Positions 45,759 through 58,721 of a stretch of 64,000 nucleotides of DNA are shown in pieces. This DNA comes from Tanypteryx hageni (taxonomy: Eukaryota > Arthropoda > Insecta > Odonata > Petaluridae): positions 60,324,057-60,388,056 of the forward strand of contig CM054120.1 in assembly GCA_028673005.1 (NCBI GenBank), in the 5' to 3' direction. The notes below the pieces were generated by a model, which worked only from the letters and a program-made list of their open reading frames with translations, did not search any database and was not told where the DNA came from. Made by a program: the position numbers and the translations under genes. Positions within the stretch are counted from its first letter, which is position 1. Each line of letters opens with the position of its first letter.

Positions 45759-46889
45759 TTAACTACTGTAGTCAACAAGAATATTTCGATGACGATCGAT
45801 TTCTATAATATTATAGAATTCGGCGTATATTATACGCTTTATTGTCTCCGGAAGAGATTCTGCAAATCGTACATCCATCCATCCTTGTCTTATTAGCTTC
45901 CAATGTGAGCCGATGTTTGATGATAGATCTGGTGTTAAGTCGAAGGCTGTTAGACAATATCCGTGAGGATACTGTTCGCGCGAAATCGAATTCCCTTCAT
46001 TCAGGAAATGGATTCCAGTACCGCTGAACAGTGTGTGATACGCCCCCACATATAATTTATCATCCGTATAATCAGTTTGTAACGGTTTTGATGGTATTTG
46101 CTGTCCGTCGATATAGAGGGACAGGTGTGTCATTTTAAAGTGTAGGAAATTAATCGGGTATAATGTTATTTCACCATTAAAGCACCGATTGGTCACAAAA
46201 CCTATTATACACCTCTTCTGCAATTGACCTATAATTATGTTATCGATTATTTTCATTTGTATTCCTGAGGAGATTTTGAGAACTTTTACATCAACCCTTG
46301 TTCGAGTGTATTTGGCCGTTGTTTTCCTCAGCGTTCTACTATGCTCAATAAGAACTGTGGGGTTGATTCGAACACGCCTTACCATAAGAGTAGCGTCAAG
46401 TAATTTTACTTTTGCATAATTTGAATCACGCAGCAGACTGAAACTGTCCCTTGAGCGAATCAACTTAACACTAAGATCGACACCGTTTAATAGAAGTTTG
46501 TCTTGATTGAATATATCGCTATGTATATGTCCGATCATATCCACGGGTTTACTTAGTTTGGTTAACTCTCTTCTTATTGATACAGAATTGCCATTATCGA
46601 GACTATCCATCGCTTTGCCTGAATCGTCATACCAACAAGACAGTGTCTAATGCGATTTTTTAGCAGCGGGGCCATAATTGATAGCCGTTTCTATATAAGA
46701 CCTATAAGGATAAGTATTACTTGGCGGAGTAACCAATTTCTGATTCAAGTACAAATCCAATTGTGAGAAGATGCTGTGAAAAAAAATATTTACATGTCCT
46801 ACTTGATGTTCAAGCGTTGTTTCTGTCCCGTCTTGTTTTATGATTCTTCCCGTGACTTGCAGTAGCTTTTGCGGAAGATCGATGTACAT
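45759..46889 (-). pseudogene. Polinton major capsid protein, most complete copy
   Basis: One frame from MYIDLPQKLL (46889) to 45759, broken only by a TAG at about 46648 after AAKKSH. It carries NTYPYRSYIETAINYG, then KLSKPVDMIGHIHSDIF, LLNGVDLSVKLIRSRDSF, RVRINPTVLIEHSRTL, LSLYIDGQQIPSKPLQ, DLTPDL and a C-terminal AEFYNIIEIDRHRN. These are double jelly-roll Polinton capsid landmarks. About 375 codons remain; the usual N-terminal 60 or so residues are absent in all copies. Confidence 0.88.
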
Positions 46890-46908
46890 ATAACCGTCCT
46901 AACCATCT

Positions 46909-47683
46909 TTATATTTTACGAAAATTAAGTTTAACCCACGAAGTCTCAAACTCAAATGTTAAAGGCTTACCCGTATCGTCTCTTTTATCTACTTCTATGC
47001 AATCAAACTCGCGATGCATCACGGGTACATAGTGTGGTGCCTCAAATATAAGCATTTTCTGAGTTCCATAAACGTACTTCTTGGTATCCATGTTTGCGAT
47101 TCTTAGAAGCGGGTTACATGTATCTCCAACGATTTGAGATTCCACAATATCACAGTAAATGAACATTTGATGTGGAAACCCTAAGAAAATATTTGCAGGA
47201 TGGTTTGAAATATTGCCACTAGTCACATCGATTCTCGGATCAAAACCTAGTTGAAGAGCCAGCCTCGGTGAAAACGTTATCTTAACTTTCTCAATCTTAT
47301 AAATCTTGGTGTGAAAATTATTGACGTCCGTGATTTTTATTTCTTTTCTTCGGCTGATATTATTTTAACAAGTCCTGTATTCTCTTTTACCTCGAAGAAA
47401 TCTTTTCTTTTTCATTAGTTTCACAAACTATATCATGAATAGTTTCGTAATTTCCAGGTTATAATTTTAATATTACGGAACCACCTTTTTCTTCCCATAT
47501 CCGAATAGTGTTGTTGTTGTTACTAACAGTGAGAAGAGAACAAGGATATTGAAATTCCACGACGCCCGCAGCCCATCGACCTTTTAATTCGATACGTCGA
47601 TGCAACCGTGTTCTGAATTTAGTTGTACTATTATTCGGGAACGAGTGGCGTGAGCTATTACTCGGCAATGTAATATAAAACTC
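46909..47683 (-). pseudogene. Polinton penton-like capsid protein (second copy)
   Basis: The N-terminal part (47459-47668 plus a few residues) is followed by an in-frame TAA after VILKL, then PGNYETIHDIV. The C-terminal part (46909-47226) includes MFIYCDIVESQIVGD and DDTGKPLTFEFET. The start context has become ATGATGTAG, so the reading frame begins with a stop. Confidence 0.75.
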
Positions 47684-47787
47684 CTACATCATTTGAACTT
47701 TTTTGTTTTATATCCTTAATTTTAACACACGAATTAAAACTTTCGGAATATCCTCTCCACTTGACGAACGCTTCACGTCTGACCTTT

Positions 47788-48473
47788 TCACTTGTACGCC
47801 ATAATTTTATCTATTTTGTGTTCTTGCACGGGGGTGACGCGGATGCGTTGTAATTCAGGCTCGTAAAACGTACCTTCAATTTCATTACCACAAAGGTCTT
47901 CGATGATATATACCACCATCGATCTTTTAATAACCTTTTTTATTTTGAACCCCTCTTCTGACCAGTTATTATTATAAACTTTATCGAACTTAGATTTTTC
48001 CCTATCTATTCTCACTAGATCTCCAACGTTGTAACACGGTGCCTTAAGTTTTGCACGTATTTTTACACCGCACATATATTTCCAAACCTCGTAAATATTT
48101 TCATCATTGACATCTACAGGCGCCATTTTAATGGAAGTTTACGTTGCATTGTTATAGCCTTGTAGTAGTTTTGAAATGACGGTAATATAGCGTTGTGTGA
48201 TATAACGCCACATTCTTATTTTAAGAGTGCGGTTAAAGCGTTCCACGACACTAGCTTTCACATCGGGATTCTGAGTTACATAGTAATTTATATTTTTCTC
48301 TTTGAAAAATTTTCTCACCAATCTCGATGTGAATTCTGTTCCCTTGTCTGTTTGGAGATGCAACGGTTTACGTTTACTTTTGCGAAAAATTTGTGAAATG
48401 CCTTCTTCACGTGTGAACCTTTTTTGCCCTTCAAAGTTATTCCCCAAGCATATTTACTAAAGACATCGCTCAC
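47788..48473 (-). pseudogene. Polinton integrase, N-terminally deleted (second copy)
   Basis: Keeps the second Asp (LQTDKGTEF, with the canonical Gly that the other copies have changed to Glu) and Glu (VVERFNRTLK), and a complete C-terminal part (47788-48126). A TAA interrupts the YNNAT/TSIKMAP junction. The first Asp and everything before SDVFSKYAWG are gone because of a deletion joined at 48473-48475 to the small basic gene. Confidence 0.85.
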
Positions 48474-48477
48474 TCTT

Positions 48478-48711
48478 TCTCCAGCACTTGCCACGTCTGA
48501 TAAGTTTTCGTAAGATCTTCTTGTGTCGAACTAGTTTGCGTTTATGACACGTCTTGAGAGAGACGTTAACTTTTATTACGTTGAGAACACATTCTCAAAT
48601 CGCCTCGATTAAAGTTTTGTCAGCCCTTTTTAAAATCGCTATTCGTTGTGGTGGTTTGATCCAACAGAGAGCTCTAAGGGTATTACGGCAGCTCCGATCC
48701 GTGCGAGACAT
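48478..48711 (-). pseudogene. Small basic Polinton protein, 3'-deleted (second copy)
   Basis: Same ATG and same in-frame TGA as at 15809-16138, so that stop is older than the split of the two copies. The hydrophobic C-terminus is missing: the frame runs out of register into integrase at the deletion junction. Confidence 0.6.
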
Positions 48712-49431
48712 CTTTTCCGAATGAAAAATACCACTCTGCGCTACGGTTTTTATGTTTTGGTATATAAACTTGGGTGATTCCGTCTTTCGGAATTATTTTT
48801 GTTCTTATTCGATATTCATCAGGAGTACCCTGTTTTAAGTCAAATAAGATGTAACCGTGAGGTCTTGAGGTGGCACCTCTAAAAGCGTCTTGAATGGATT
48901 TTGGGTTTTCTGGGTAAATTTGTCTTGAAAGATGTAAGATTTGAGCTCCATTTTACGGATTTTTGAAGCATAAAATATAATAGGAATTAAGAGATATGTC
49001 GCGTCTACCTTTCCCTTGATGAAATAAATTTTGTGTTATGAAAATCACGCTCAGCCCACGGTGATAAGACCCCTTAGTAAAAAGATAAACGACGCGACCT
49101 CCCTCATCATATCATCAAGGATGATGAACCATGGCCGTGGTTTTAAGTCATTATCCCCATTTCTCAAATCATCCAGATCTGTAACCCCTTTATAAAATTT
49201 AACGTTAGCGTTCTTTCTCAATTTTAACGGTAAAGATTTCACCTCTGAATAACACCAAATAATCTCTTCAATTCTAACATCGACCATAGAATCGATTGCG
49301 TTTATAAATTTTTCCATTAAAACAGATATACTGGACACTGCAGGACCCGCCAAAGTGGCCGTGAACGGATGTTTCCAAGGGATCGACATGATAAAGAGTG
49401 AAGATGTAAAGTGAATGTTTCGGGTTTTCAT
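48683..49431 (-). pseudogene. A32-like packaging ATPase (second copy)
   Basis: Open from 49431 to 49051 with the Walker A degraded to AGPAVSSIS (Lys lost). The Walker B FIILDDM is intact, followed by the RPHGYILFDLKQ C-terminal block in another frame. Loss of the P-loop lysine would itself remove ATP binding. Confidence 0.8.
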
Positions 49432-49915
49432 CAGAAGTTGCACACTTATTTTAAACTGAAAACCTTTATTTACAAAAGGAAAACGGTGTATGTCCTTACT
49501 GAAAATATTTTACATTGCACAATGATTTTTATTTCATCATATTTATCAGGCTCTGGAATAACGATTCGTACTCTATACAAATGAATACAGAGACAAAAAT
49601 TAATTAAAAATGCTACACACGGTTGAAAAACACAATAAATAAGTACATAAATAAGAAAATAAATTATAACAGCAACATGAATAAATTTAGGATAAAATCG
49701 AGAGTACAATATACATATACATATAAAATAAATTTACATAAATAAATAAATTAACATCAATAATAATAAATACAAATATAACAAAATAAAATATAAATGC
49801 AAATATAGCAAGCAATTACATGAATAAGTATAATTAATACATAAATAAATAACATCTGCAAACAGGAACGTTTTCTTAGCCTGATATTCATTTGCGAAAA
49901 GAGTGAAGGCCCTCC

Positions 49916-52452
49916 TTAATTATACAACGTTCTGGAAAGCACTTCAGAAAAATTATACGCATTACACATTTTAAATGCTATGCACACACATACCCATACG
50001 GTGACGTACAATACTCTCCAACTCTCCGCCTTTTTGTGTATACAACGCGGTATACTTTTGTCTCTGTGCGGGTACACCACATCATGCTTCTTCGTTCTGC
50101 TGATTTGTTGGGGAATGGTGATCGTTACCGGGGGTGAACCATTCACCACCATGTCTTTAAGCTTTTCATCATTGCAATTGGATGAATTTATCGAAATACC
50201 GTTCAACTTCCATATGGTTTTTATACAAGCAGGGTCGCCGCCGCATAACACCTTATAGGCGTAATTTTTTGGACCCCCCCAAACGAATTCAGAGATGTAG
50301 GATTCTTCACCGTACTCTCCTAATTAATCCGTGAGATCTCCCAAGTAACAACCGGTCGGTTGCGACCATTCCCCTTCCTTTACAGTGAATATAACACTGT
50401 CAGTGTCCCAATAGAGCGCCCTTTCTCCTAACTTTTCCAAATATTCATACAGTACTTGTCGTGCTTGTGCTGTTGTGTAACAAGCAATTGAGACACTGAC
50501 ATTTGGATGTGTTTTCATACCTTCGACTTTATCTACATAATTAACTAAGATCAATTCATCGGTAATCGGAAGGAGTTCATTATTTGTAAAATTAGGGTTT
50601 GTTAAAATTTTAAAATACCTCTCTGAATTATTTACAATTACTGTACGGGTGAGATCTTCTCTTTTGCCAAATTTACCCTGAAGAGAGTTTAACATCAATT
50701 TTGATGTTGATCTCTGACCCGTGTTGAATTTTATGCAGTCGTAAACTAATGATACAACCTCCTTCAACATCATTCCCGACACATATGATGGTTTCTTATC
50801 TTCTGTAACACAACTGCCAGGCCATCCACTGGCTTGTTGCTTAATTTTTATAAAAATTTTTAATTACCCCGAAAAAATACCACCCTCTTTTTTTAAGGGA
50901 TCATAGCTTGTAACCTCATAACCCCATAACTCTAAAGAATAATGTAGCCACTTACGACGGTATGTTTCACCTCATCGGTAACCTATGTTCCCGTGAATTT
51001 TCTATCGTTGATTGAGTTGTGGGTACAATCATTTTGCGTGCTACATTCTGCACATGATCTACAAAGAGGGGATTGTAACTTCCCTCCTATACCACCAAAG
51101 AAAGCGTCTCGAGCTTTAAGAGATATTTTTATGGCTAGGGGGTGTTTATCTAGAAACTCTTTAACTTCAGTATTTGATTGAAGGAACTCATCGAATTCAC
51201 ACTCCCACGTCTCGGTCAGAGAGCAACCTCAATTTAAGGGACGCTCGCGACGATACATGGTTGTTTCGAACCTAGTCTCCATAGTTTCGTTTTGCTTGTT
51301 ACCAATTGGTGTATTACGGTCAACGAAACATTTCGGACAGCCATGAAAATAGCATCCGTAAAACTCGTAAACCATTACACCATTTTCACTCTCCAAGTAC
51401 CCTTCTACTCTGTAGCCGCCATATTTTACCTCACGGCCATTTGCGGCATGGCTTATTTTAATATTCCGCCTCATCTCTGCGGACAACAACCACATAATGG
51501 CCTCATGTGATTGATTATCCTTCCAGTGGTAGCCTCCAGGAGGTATAACACCTATTGTGTTATCCTTAAAAAAGTTTCGTCTATACGCTGAGAGACATGC
51601 ACTCGATATGGTGCATGTCTCCGTGAACGGAGAGACTTTTGTTAGACCATAAAACAGTTTGCTAAATTCGCAACACGCGGTTCTTAATATGAAGGTATCG
51701 TTGGAGCAATATTCTCTTAACTCTTTTTCAAAATCAAACACAATTGTCGATTGTGTTTCGAAACTTCTGTCAAAAATCTCCCTCTCACCGGTGGCCATCG
51801 ATTCATAACAAAAAGTTTTTTTTGGTAGGAATTGGACCAACATACCCCCGATTTTCTAATTTAGTAAAAAAATGTGGAAAGTACCTTATTTCAATGTCAA
51901 AGTTAACTAAGCGCGGAGGGCAACTTGGAGAGTGCCATTGGAAGAAACTTTAATGAATCAATGAAACGGTATTTCTCAACATACATGGAGGTGATCTTTG
52001 TACCCGTCAGCAAAATATTTGGCAACCATATTAATCTATCTGTCATATATCTCAATAAAACTGTGCATCATAGCCTTTAGAATTATGTGCAATATATATT
52101 ATTTTACTGAAAGTTGATCTTGGTAATGTTAACTAATTAAAGAGCTCGCGAATAGGGTCGCACGAGTCAAGCATATGCTGGCGAATACCGCATGAAAGAC
52201 AGACGTGATCACTATTCAACACATACACGCAGATGGTGCAATTCTGCTGTACTACGCATAAAACGGGGATGTGTTCATAAGTAGAACCCAACGTCGTTAA
52301 AAGGGTTGTATCCTTACGGGCATTCAATGTCATAATACACATAAAAAACCTTATTATCGACAACGGTTTCTCCAATCCACCTGTATGTACCAGAGATGAT
52401 CTGTATTGCCGTCTTTTTTACAAACATTATAATAAACCATGCACGGATCCAA
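49916..52452 (-). pseudogene. Polinton DNA polymerase B (second copy, uninterrupted by LINE/LTR)
   Basis: N to C on the minus strand: YYDIECP exonuclease I (about 52330, followed by the shared stop/indel), CGIRQHMLDSCDPIRELF, YCSNDTFIL, PPGGYHWKDNQSHEA, VYEFYGCYFHGCPKC, then KLMLNSLQGKFGKRE (motif B) and YWDTDSVIF (motif C), and GGPKNYAYKV. Motif A is missing: about 228 bp is deleted at 51090-51092. There is a stop after YLGDLTD, as in the first copy. It contains the single, unduplicated target sites of the Jockey (51249-51263) and gypsy (52192-52195) insertions. Confidence 0.9.
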
Positions 52453-53813
52453 GGGGGGGGGGCGATGTGGGCGAGAGAGAATAAGCAGTCTTTCAGGTGG
52501 CGGAAGGGTTTCTTCAATAGGCTTAGGTTATAGAATAGATTCTTCTTCGAAATTTCCCATGCTTCTTGTCTTTATGTCGCAGCCGACGTATAGTACTAGC
52601 AAAAAGGGCCTGTTGGAGGCAGTGTCACCCTGACGGTGCTGAAACTTCCTAATTGGAGTGGTGGGGAGGAGAATGGAATTCCCAAGATTTTTAACGAATG
52701 GCGAGTGAAGGGGAATGAACCTAGCCACGCGGGACATTGCCTTCTAATGCGCTCAATGTGCGCACTCCGGTCGCCTAGCCTTTTGGAGAACCCTCGCACC
52801 GGGTGCAGTAAAGATAGTATAATATGAATCGTCTCTCTTTCGAACCGCGAGTAGGGGCGATGGCCATGTCAACGGCCTACGCTATCGGCTAGGTGCCTGT
52901 AAAAGGATGAAACAAAGCCATCGGTTTATGCCTTGCTTGTCCTTCCACCCTCATTCACTGGTGTCGAATCGTTTTGTTCTTACGATTGGCTATAATTTAA
53001 GAATCTTTTTAGATGTTTCTTCTTGGGTTTACCCAAAAGGACTACAATGATATTTCTAAATAAACATTTTGGGATTAACCCCCGCCACCCCCCTTCTCCC
53101 CTCCTCCCCGTTTGCTTAGAGTGCTTCCCCACTTCTGAGCTCTTCTATCTCCCAAAATCCTTTACAAGGGACCTTTCTCTATCTTGGGTTTTCCCGTCAT
53201 TGTTTTCAAGAGCTTCCGAGCGTTTTAAGATCATTCATTCTGTGATTCGCTAGCGCGTGTATGATAGTTTGCCGGAGAAGTGCTATAAGTTGCAGGTGTC
53301 GCAGAAGTATATAGTCGGTACAGACAATTAGGTTTTTCGTTATATCGTGTCCCACAATTTAGCATTACTGCAGCAGTTCTACAAGTCTTCGAAATACCAT
53401 CACTTCAAGAGTGATTATTACTTCTTTGGAGATAGTCGACGAACATGCAGCGGAAGAATTATACAATTATCTGTAAGTGATTTCTTAGGAAGTTTTTATT
53501 GTTTCTTTTCTGTATATTCGAATTCAAAGCACTAAAAATGCAACAATCAATGTCATAATAAAAGTATTATTATTTTAAAAATTATTCCGTGGAATTTATC
53601 TTTATAAGGGAATTTATATATTTAGTCATAGTATTATACTTTATTAAGCATTGAAGATGCATAGTTAAATTTTGTATATTATTAACGTGAATCGTAATTT
53701 GAACATTTTCAGATATATAATGATTAAAATGAAATGTAACAGACAAAAGCGCCAGAAAACATTGCATTTTTATCTCAACCATTCAGAAAAACTGTTGGTT
53801 CAATTAAATGTAT

Positions 53814-54732
53814 AACTCAGACCGGGGCTTTAGTTTCAAAGCCGCTTACTGCATTTTCACAATTATTTGGTAAGGATGGCGTTCTTGAAAAACACCAAGG
53901 CAATGCTTGTCATAATAGCTCTGTGGAATCGGCAAAAATGTTTTTAAGGAACTTTGGCAAGCCCCAAACTGATGTTCAAAACATTTTTATTTCAAGGAGA
54001 CAAAACAAGTTCAAGAGAATCGAAAGCGTCATTTGCCTATTATTGATAAGAACATCACTCTAGGTAGACAAAATATAGCATTTCGAGGCCATACGGATGA
54101 CGGTAATTTTTCAGACAGGCCTGAGAGCAGTGAAAGCATTACGAATGAGAGAAACTTTCGCAATATATTAAAATTACGTATCCGAGGTTGTGACCAGGAT
54201 CTTGAAAATCATTTGAAATCATCTAGCGCAAATGTCACATACATTTCAAAACGACTCAGAACTCGTTTGTTGATTGTTGCGACGATGAAATTTTGGAAAA
54301 ATCCTAAACTTTGTGAGGGAAGGAAAATATTATTCCATTTTATTTGACGAAACTACTGATATAACTATGGTGTCTCAATTAAGCCTTGTTATTAGGTATG
54401 TTTATGAAAATAAAATTAGGGAAGATTTCATTGGTTTTGTGGATTTGCACGATGAAAATTTCACATCAGCAAATAGACACCCTAAATTAAGGGGAAATGT
54501 GCTAGGAAAATCAGTTGTTCAGTTATTAATAAAAAATAATCTTGATACGAAAAACTGTGTTGGTTTTTGCACCGATAACTGCCTTGTCATGGCATCTGAG
54601 CAGCATGGTGCTGCTTTAGAAATCCGTAAGGTTTCTCCTCATGCGGTTAGATTTCCTTGCCAAAGCCATTCATTGAATTTGACTTGTTATTTTAAGGCGT
54701 GTGACAAAGCCGACAGTAATATGAGCATTTAA
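53814..54732 (+). pseudogene. hAT (DUF4371) transposase relic, copy B
   Basis: Same three-frame relic as at 33992-34910, including both frameshifts; SILFDETTD and QLSLVIRYV lie in 54313-54732. It was therefore dead before the block was duplicated. Confidence 0.82.
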
Positions 54733-54785
54733 ACGTCCATGTTACTGATGTTATAACGTTAAAATTCCCTTCGTCATGTATTTAG

Positions 54786-55055
54786 TCAATAGGCTTTCGA
54801 GGTTGATGTGGCGATGAATGCAGTAAATAATATTTTTCGTCCCTTTCTACGACCAATAACAGTTATGCTGTAGCTTTTCAAATCCTTTTGAAATAGCTTA
54901 ATTTCATGCAAACCACCGCCGTTTTGCAAATTAACCCCAACAGCCCTCATTAAATCATTAGCACGCTCTGATAGAATCCTCTTAATGTTTTCTTTTAAAT
55001 TTCTTAATACATTTCCGTGATCTTCATACCGACCCACACAGGAATACAAAGTCAT
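54786..55055 (-). pseudogene. PolB N-terminal fragment, copy B
   Basis: Same as 34964-35233 with three substitutions (for example Q to H in YEDHGNV and S to R in IKRILSERAN). Confidence 0.65.
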
Positions 55056-55251
55056 ATCTGAGTCCAGCTTGATTGGCCTCTATTCTACACACAATGGGTA
55101 TACTAGAGGTAGTGCAATGAAAAGCCAGGAATGGAGGAGGACGGAGTGTTGATTTGAGCGCGCTCTTCATTTTCTCTTTCCTCATTGGCTCGTCCTCGTC
55201 ACCTTAGTTCCAACACGAAAAAATAGGGTGCCGGCGCGTCCTCGGAAAAAA

Positions 55252-55322
55252 TCCTCATAAGGATTCGAACCGGGTGTCGTACGTCGTAGTTAACACCCTA
55301 ACCACTACACCACCGGCTCCCC
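55252..55322 (-). repeat. tRNA-derived SINE head, copy B
   Basis: Identical by eye to 35430-35500, with A-box, B-box and the GAGGATTTTTTCC tail word. Confidence 0.65.
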
Positions 55323-55378
55323 CGCAATACAAATTAAAATAATCGATAACATATTTAAAGGTCATTGTTTGGCTAATC

Positions 55379-56106
55379 ATTGGGCATGCAAAGAAAATGC
55401 TGTTAATATCCCCGAACGCTCTCGAGCGTTTTAGACCAATAACTGAAAATTCTCAAATGTCAAGAATGGATGAATAAATGAGAAATATATTGCTTGAAAA
55501 AGATGTCGCAGATCTGGAGAAACGGATAAAATATAAAGAAATTTTGCAAAAATATTTTAGTCTGGTGGCGAAAGGAAAAAACCTATATACTTACCAATAA
55601 CGAAATTTAAAGATTATGATGAGATAAATCCAAAAAGCGCTGAGACGAGACCTCGTGGTAATATGACTGAAGAGCGGAGGAGCGACGCGTTTGCAGATAA
55701 TTAAATTTTAAGCTCGGTACCGTAAACATTCCGGAGAAAAACACAATTGTTTCACGAAGAGCTTTTACGCAGCAATATTGTTTCTTGGGATGAGCGAGGT
55801 GTTATAAGCGCTCATGGGCGAGTTCTCCCATACTCGAAAATAACAGATTTGATCAACGACGTGATAAGGTCTCGTAAACACAGCAATCCCGAATGTTGGG
55901 AAATATTCTGCACCGCTTTAAGAGAGTTAAATATACCTCAAGATTATATAGGTAATAGAAGAAGTTGGTCATTCATTCGTCAAAGAACATCCGATTCGTT
56001 TGAAGCAACTCCGCCATCAACTCATCATACGAAAAAACATAATCACGTTATTCGCCTTACAAAATTAAAAGGTGGACAAAATTTCGTTTACAATGAGAAT
56101 CTCTGA
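55379..56106 (+). pseudogene. Conserved Polinton protein of unknown role (right arm B)
   Basis: Same lesions as 35557-36284. The open C-terminal part is 55747-56106. It differs from copy A at a few residues, for example SNPECW where A has SNHECW. Confidence 0.65.
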
Positions 56107-57015
56107 AACGTATTTTAACCCGGCAAATCCTGCGGGGTTCTCAGGCGCTCGAGCTCCAATGAGTGAAATGCGTGGAAAATATACATCAAAAGAAGTTAAG
56201 CATTAGCTAGAAGGGGAAGAAACATACACGCTTCACAAGCCAATCCGTAGAAAATTTTTGAGAAATCGGTATTTTGTGACCACGAAAGACAAAGTTTGGC
56301 AAGCCGATCTCAACGACATGCGGTCATTGAAAAAGTATAATGATGGTTATAATTACCTACATACAGTGAGCGATGTCTTTAGTAAATATGCTTGGGGAAT
56401 ACCTTTGAAGGGCAGAAAAGGTTCACACGTGAAGAAGGCATTTCAACAAAATTTTCGCAAAAGTAAATGTAAACCGTTGCATCTCCAAACGGACAAGGAA
56501 ACAGAATTCAGATCGAGATTGGTGAGAAAATTTTTCAAAGAGAAAAATATAAAAAACTATGTAACACAGAATCCCGATGTGAAAGCTAGTGTTGTGGAAC
56601 GCTTTTACCGCACTCTTAAAATAAGAATGTGGCGTTATTTTACACAACGCTATATTACCGTCATTTCAAAACTACTACAAGGCTATAACAATGCAACGCA
56701 CACTTCCATTAAAATGGCGCCTGTAAATGTCAATGATGAAAATATTTACGAAGTTTGGAAAAATTTTGCGGTGTAATAAATCGTGCAAAACATAAGGCAC
56801 CGTGTTACAACGTTAGAGATCTAGTGAGAATAGGTAGGGAAATATCTAAGTTCGATAAAGGTTATAACAATAACTGGTCAGAAGAGGGGTTCAAAATAAA
56901 AAAGGTTATTAAGAGATCGATAGTGGTATATATCATCGAAGACCTTTGTGGTAATGAAATTGAAGGTACGTTTTACGAGCCTGAATTACAACGCATCCGA
57001 GTCCGCCCAATGTAA
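56093..57015 (+). pseudogene. Polinton integrase (right arm B), extra frameshift
   Basis: Shares the TAG in place of the N-terminal Trp with copy A. In addition one T is lost from the T run near 56764, so the frame ends at 56776 and the C-terminal part continues in another frame (56755-57015). This lesion is private to copy B. Confidence 0.88.
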
Positions 57016-57155
57016 TTACACAAAATAGATAAAATTATGGCGTACAAGTGAAAAGGTGTTAGACGTGAAGCGTTCGTCATGTGGAGAGGCTATTCCGAAA
57101 GTATTAAATCGTGGGTTAAAATTAAGGATATAAAACAAAATAGTTCAAATAATAG

Positions 57156-57932
57156 AGGAGTTTTATATTACATTGCCGAGTAATAGCTCACGCCACTCGT
57201 TCACGAATAATAGTACAACTAAATTCAGAACTCTGTTGCATCGACGTATCGAATTAAAAGGTCGATGAGCTGCGGGCGTCGTGGAATTTCAATATCCTTG
57301 TTCTCTTCTCACTGTTAGTAACAACAACAACACTATTCGGATATGGGAAGAAAAAGGTGATTCCGTAATATTAAAATAATAACCTGGAAATTACGAAACT
57401 ATTCATGATATAGTTTGTGAAATTAATGAAAAAGAAAAGATTTCTTCGAGGTAGAAGAGAATACAGGACTTGTCAAAATAATATCAGCCGAAGAAAAGAA
57501 ATAAAAATCACGGACGTCAATAATTTTCACACCAAGATTTATAACATTGAGAAAGTTAAGCTAACGTTTTCACCGAGGCTGGCTCTTCAACTAGGTTTTG
57601 ATCCGAGAATCGATGTGACTAGTGGCAATATTTCAAACCATCCTGCAAATATTTTCTTAGGGTTTCCACATCAAATGTTCATTTACTGCGATATTGTGGA
57701 ATCTCAAATCGTTGGAGATACATGTAACCCGCTTATAAGTATCGCGAAGATGGATACCAAGAAGTACGTTTATTGGACTCAAAAAATGCTTATATTTGAC
57801 GCACCGCACTATGTACTCATGTTGCGTCGCGAGTTCGATTGCATAGAAATAGATATAAGAGACGATACGGGTGAGCCTATACCATTTGAGTCTGAGACGT
57901 CGTGGGTTAAACTTTTATTTCGTAAAATATAA
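57156..57932 (+). pseudogene. Polinton penton-like capsid protein (right arm B)
   Basis: As 37335-38111 but with a private TGG-to-TGA change at 57266-57268 in the GRWAAGVVEF block. The C-terminal 171-residue part (57417-57932) is open. Confidence 0.75.
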
Positions 57933-57951
57933 AGATGGTTAGGACGGTTAG

Positions 57952-58721
57952 ATGTACATCGATCTTCCCCAAAAGCTACTGCAAGTCACGTGAGGAATCA
58001 TAAAAACAAGACGGGACAGAAACAACGCTCGAACATCAAGTAGAACATGTAAATAACTTTTTACACAGCATCTTCTCACAATTTGATGCGTACATGAATC
58101 AGAAATTGGTTACTCAGCCAAGTAATACTTATCATTATGGGTCTTATATCGAAACGGCTCTCAATTATGGCCTCGCTGCTAAAAAATCACATTTGACGGT
58201 GTCGAGCTTCGTGTTAAGTTGATTCGCTCAAGTGACAATTTCTGTCTGCTGGGTGATTCAAATTATGCAAAAATAAAAATACTTGACACTACTCTTATGG
58301 TAAGGCGTGTTCGAATCAACCCCACAGTTCTTATTGAGCATAGTAGAACGCTGGAGAAAACAACGGCCAAATACCCTCTAACAAGGGTTGATGTAAAAGT
58401 TCTCACAATCTCCTCAGGAATACAAAGGAAAATAATCGATAACATAATTATAGGTCAAGTGCCAAGAGGTGTATAATAAGTTTGTGACCAATCGGTGCTT
58501 TAATGGTGAAATAACATTAAACCCGTTTAATTTCCAACACTTTAAAATGACACACCTGTCCCTCTATATCGACGGACAGCAAATACCATCAAAACCGTAA
58601 CAAACTGATTATACGGATGATAAATTATATGTGGGGGCGTAACAGACACTGTTCAGCAGTACTGGAATCCGTTTACTGAGTGAAGGGAATTCGATTTCGC
58701 GGGAACAGTATCCCCACGAAT
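57952..58721 (+). pseudogene. Polinton major capsid protein (right arm B)
   Basis: Same deletion and frameshifts as copy A (38131-38900). The open piece 58219-58476 carries LMVRRVRINPTVLIEHSRTL. Confidence 0.78.
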
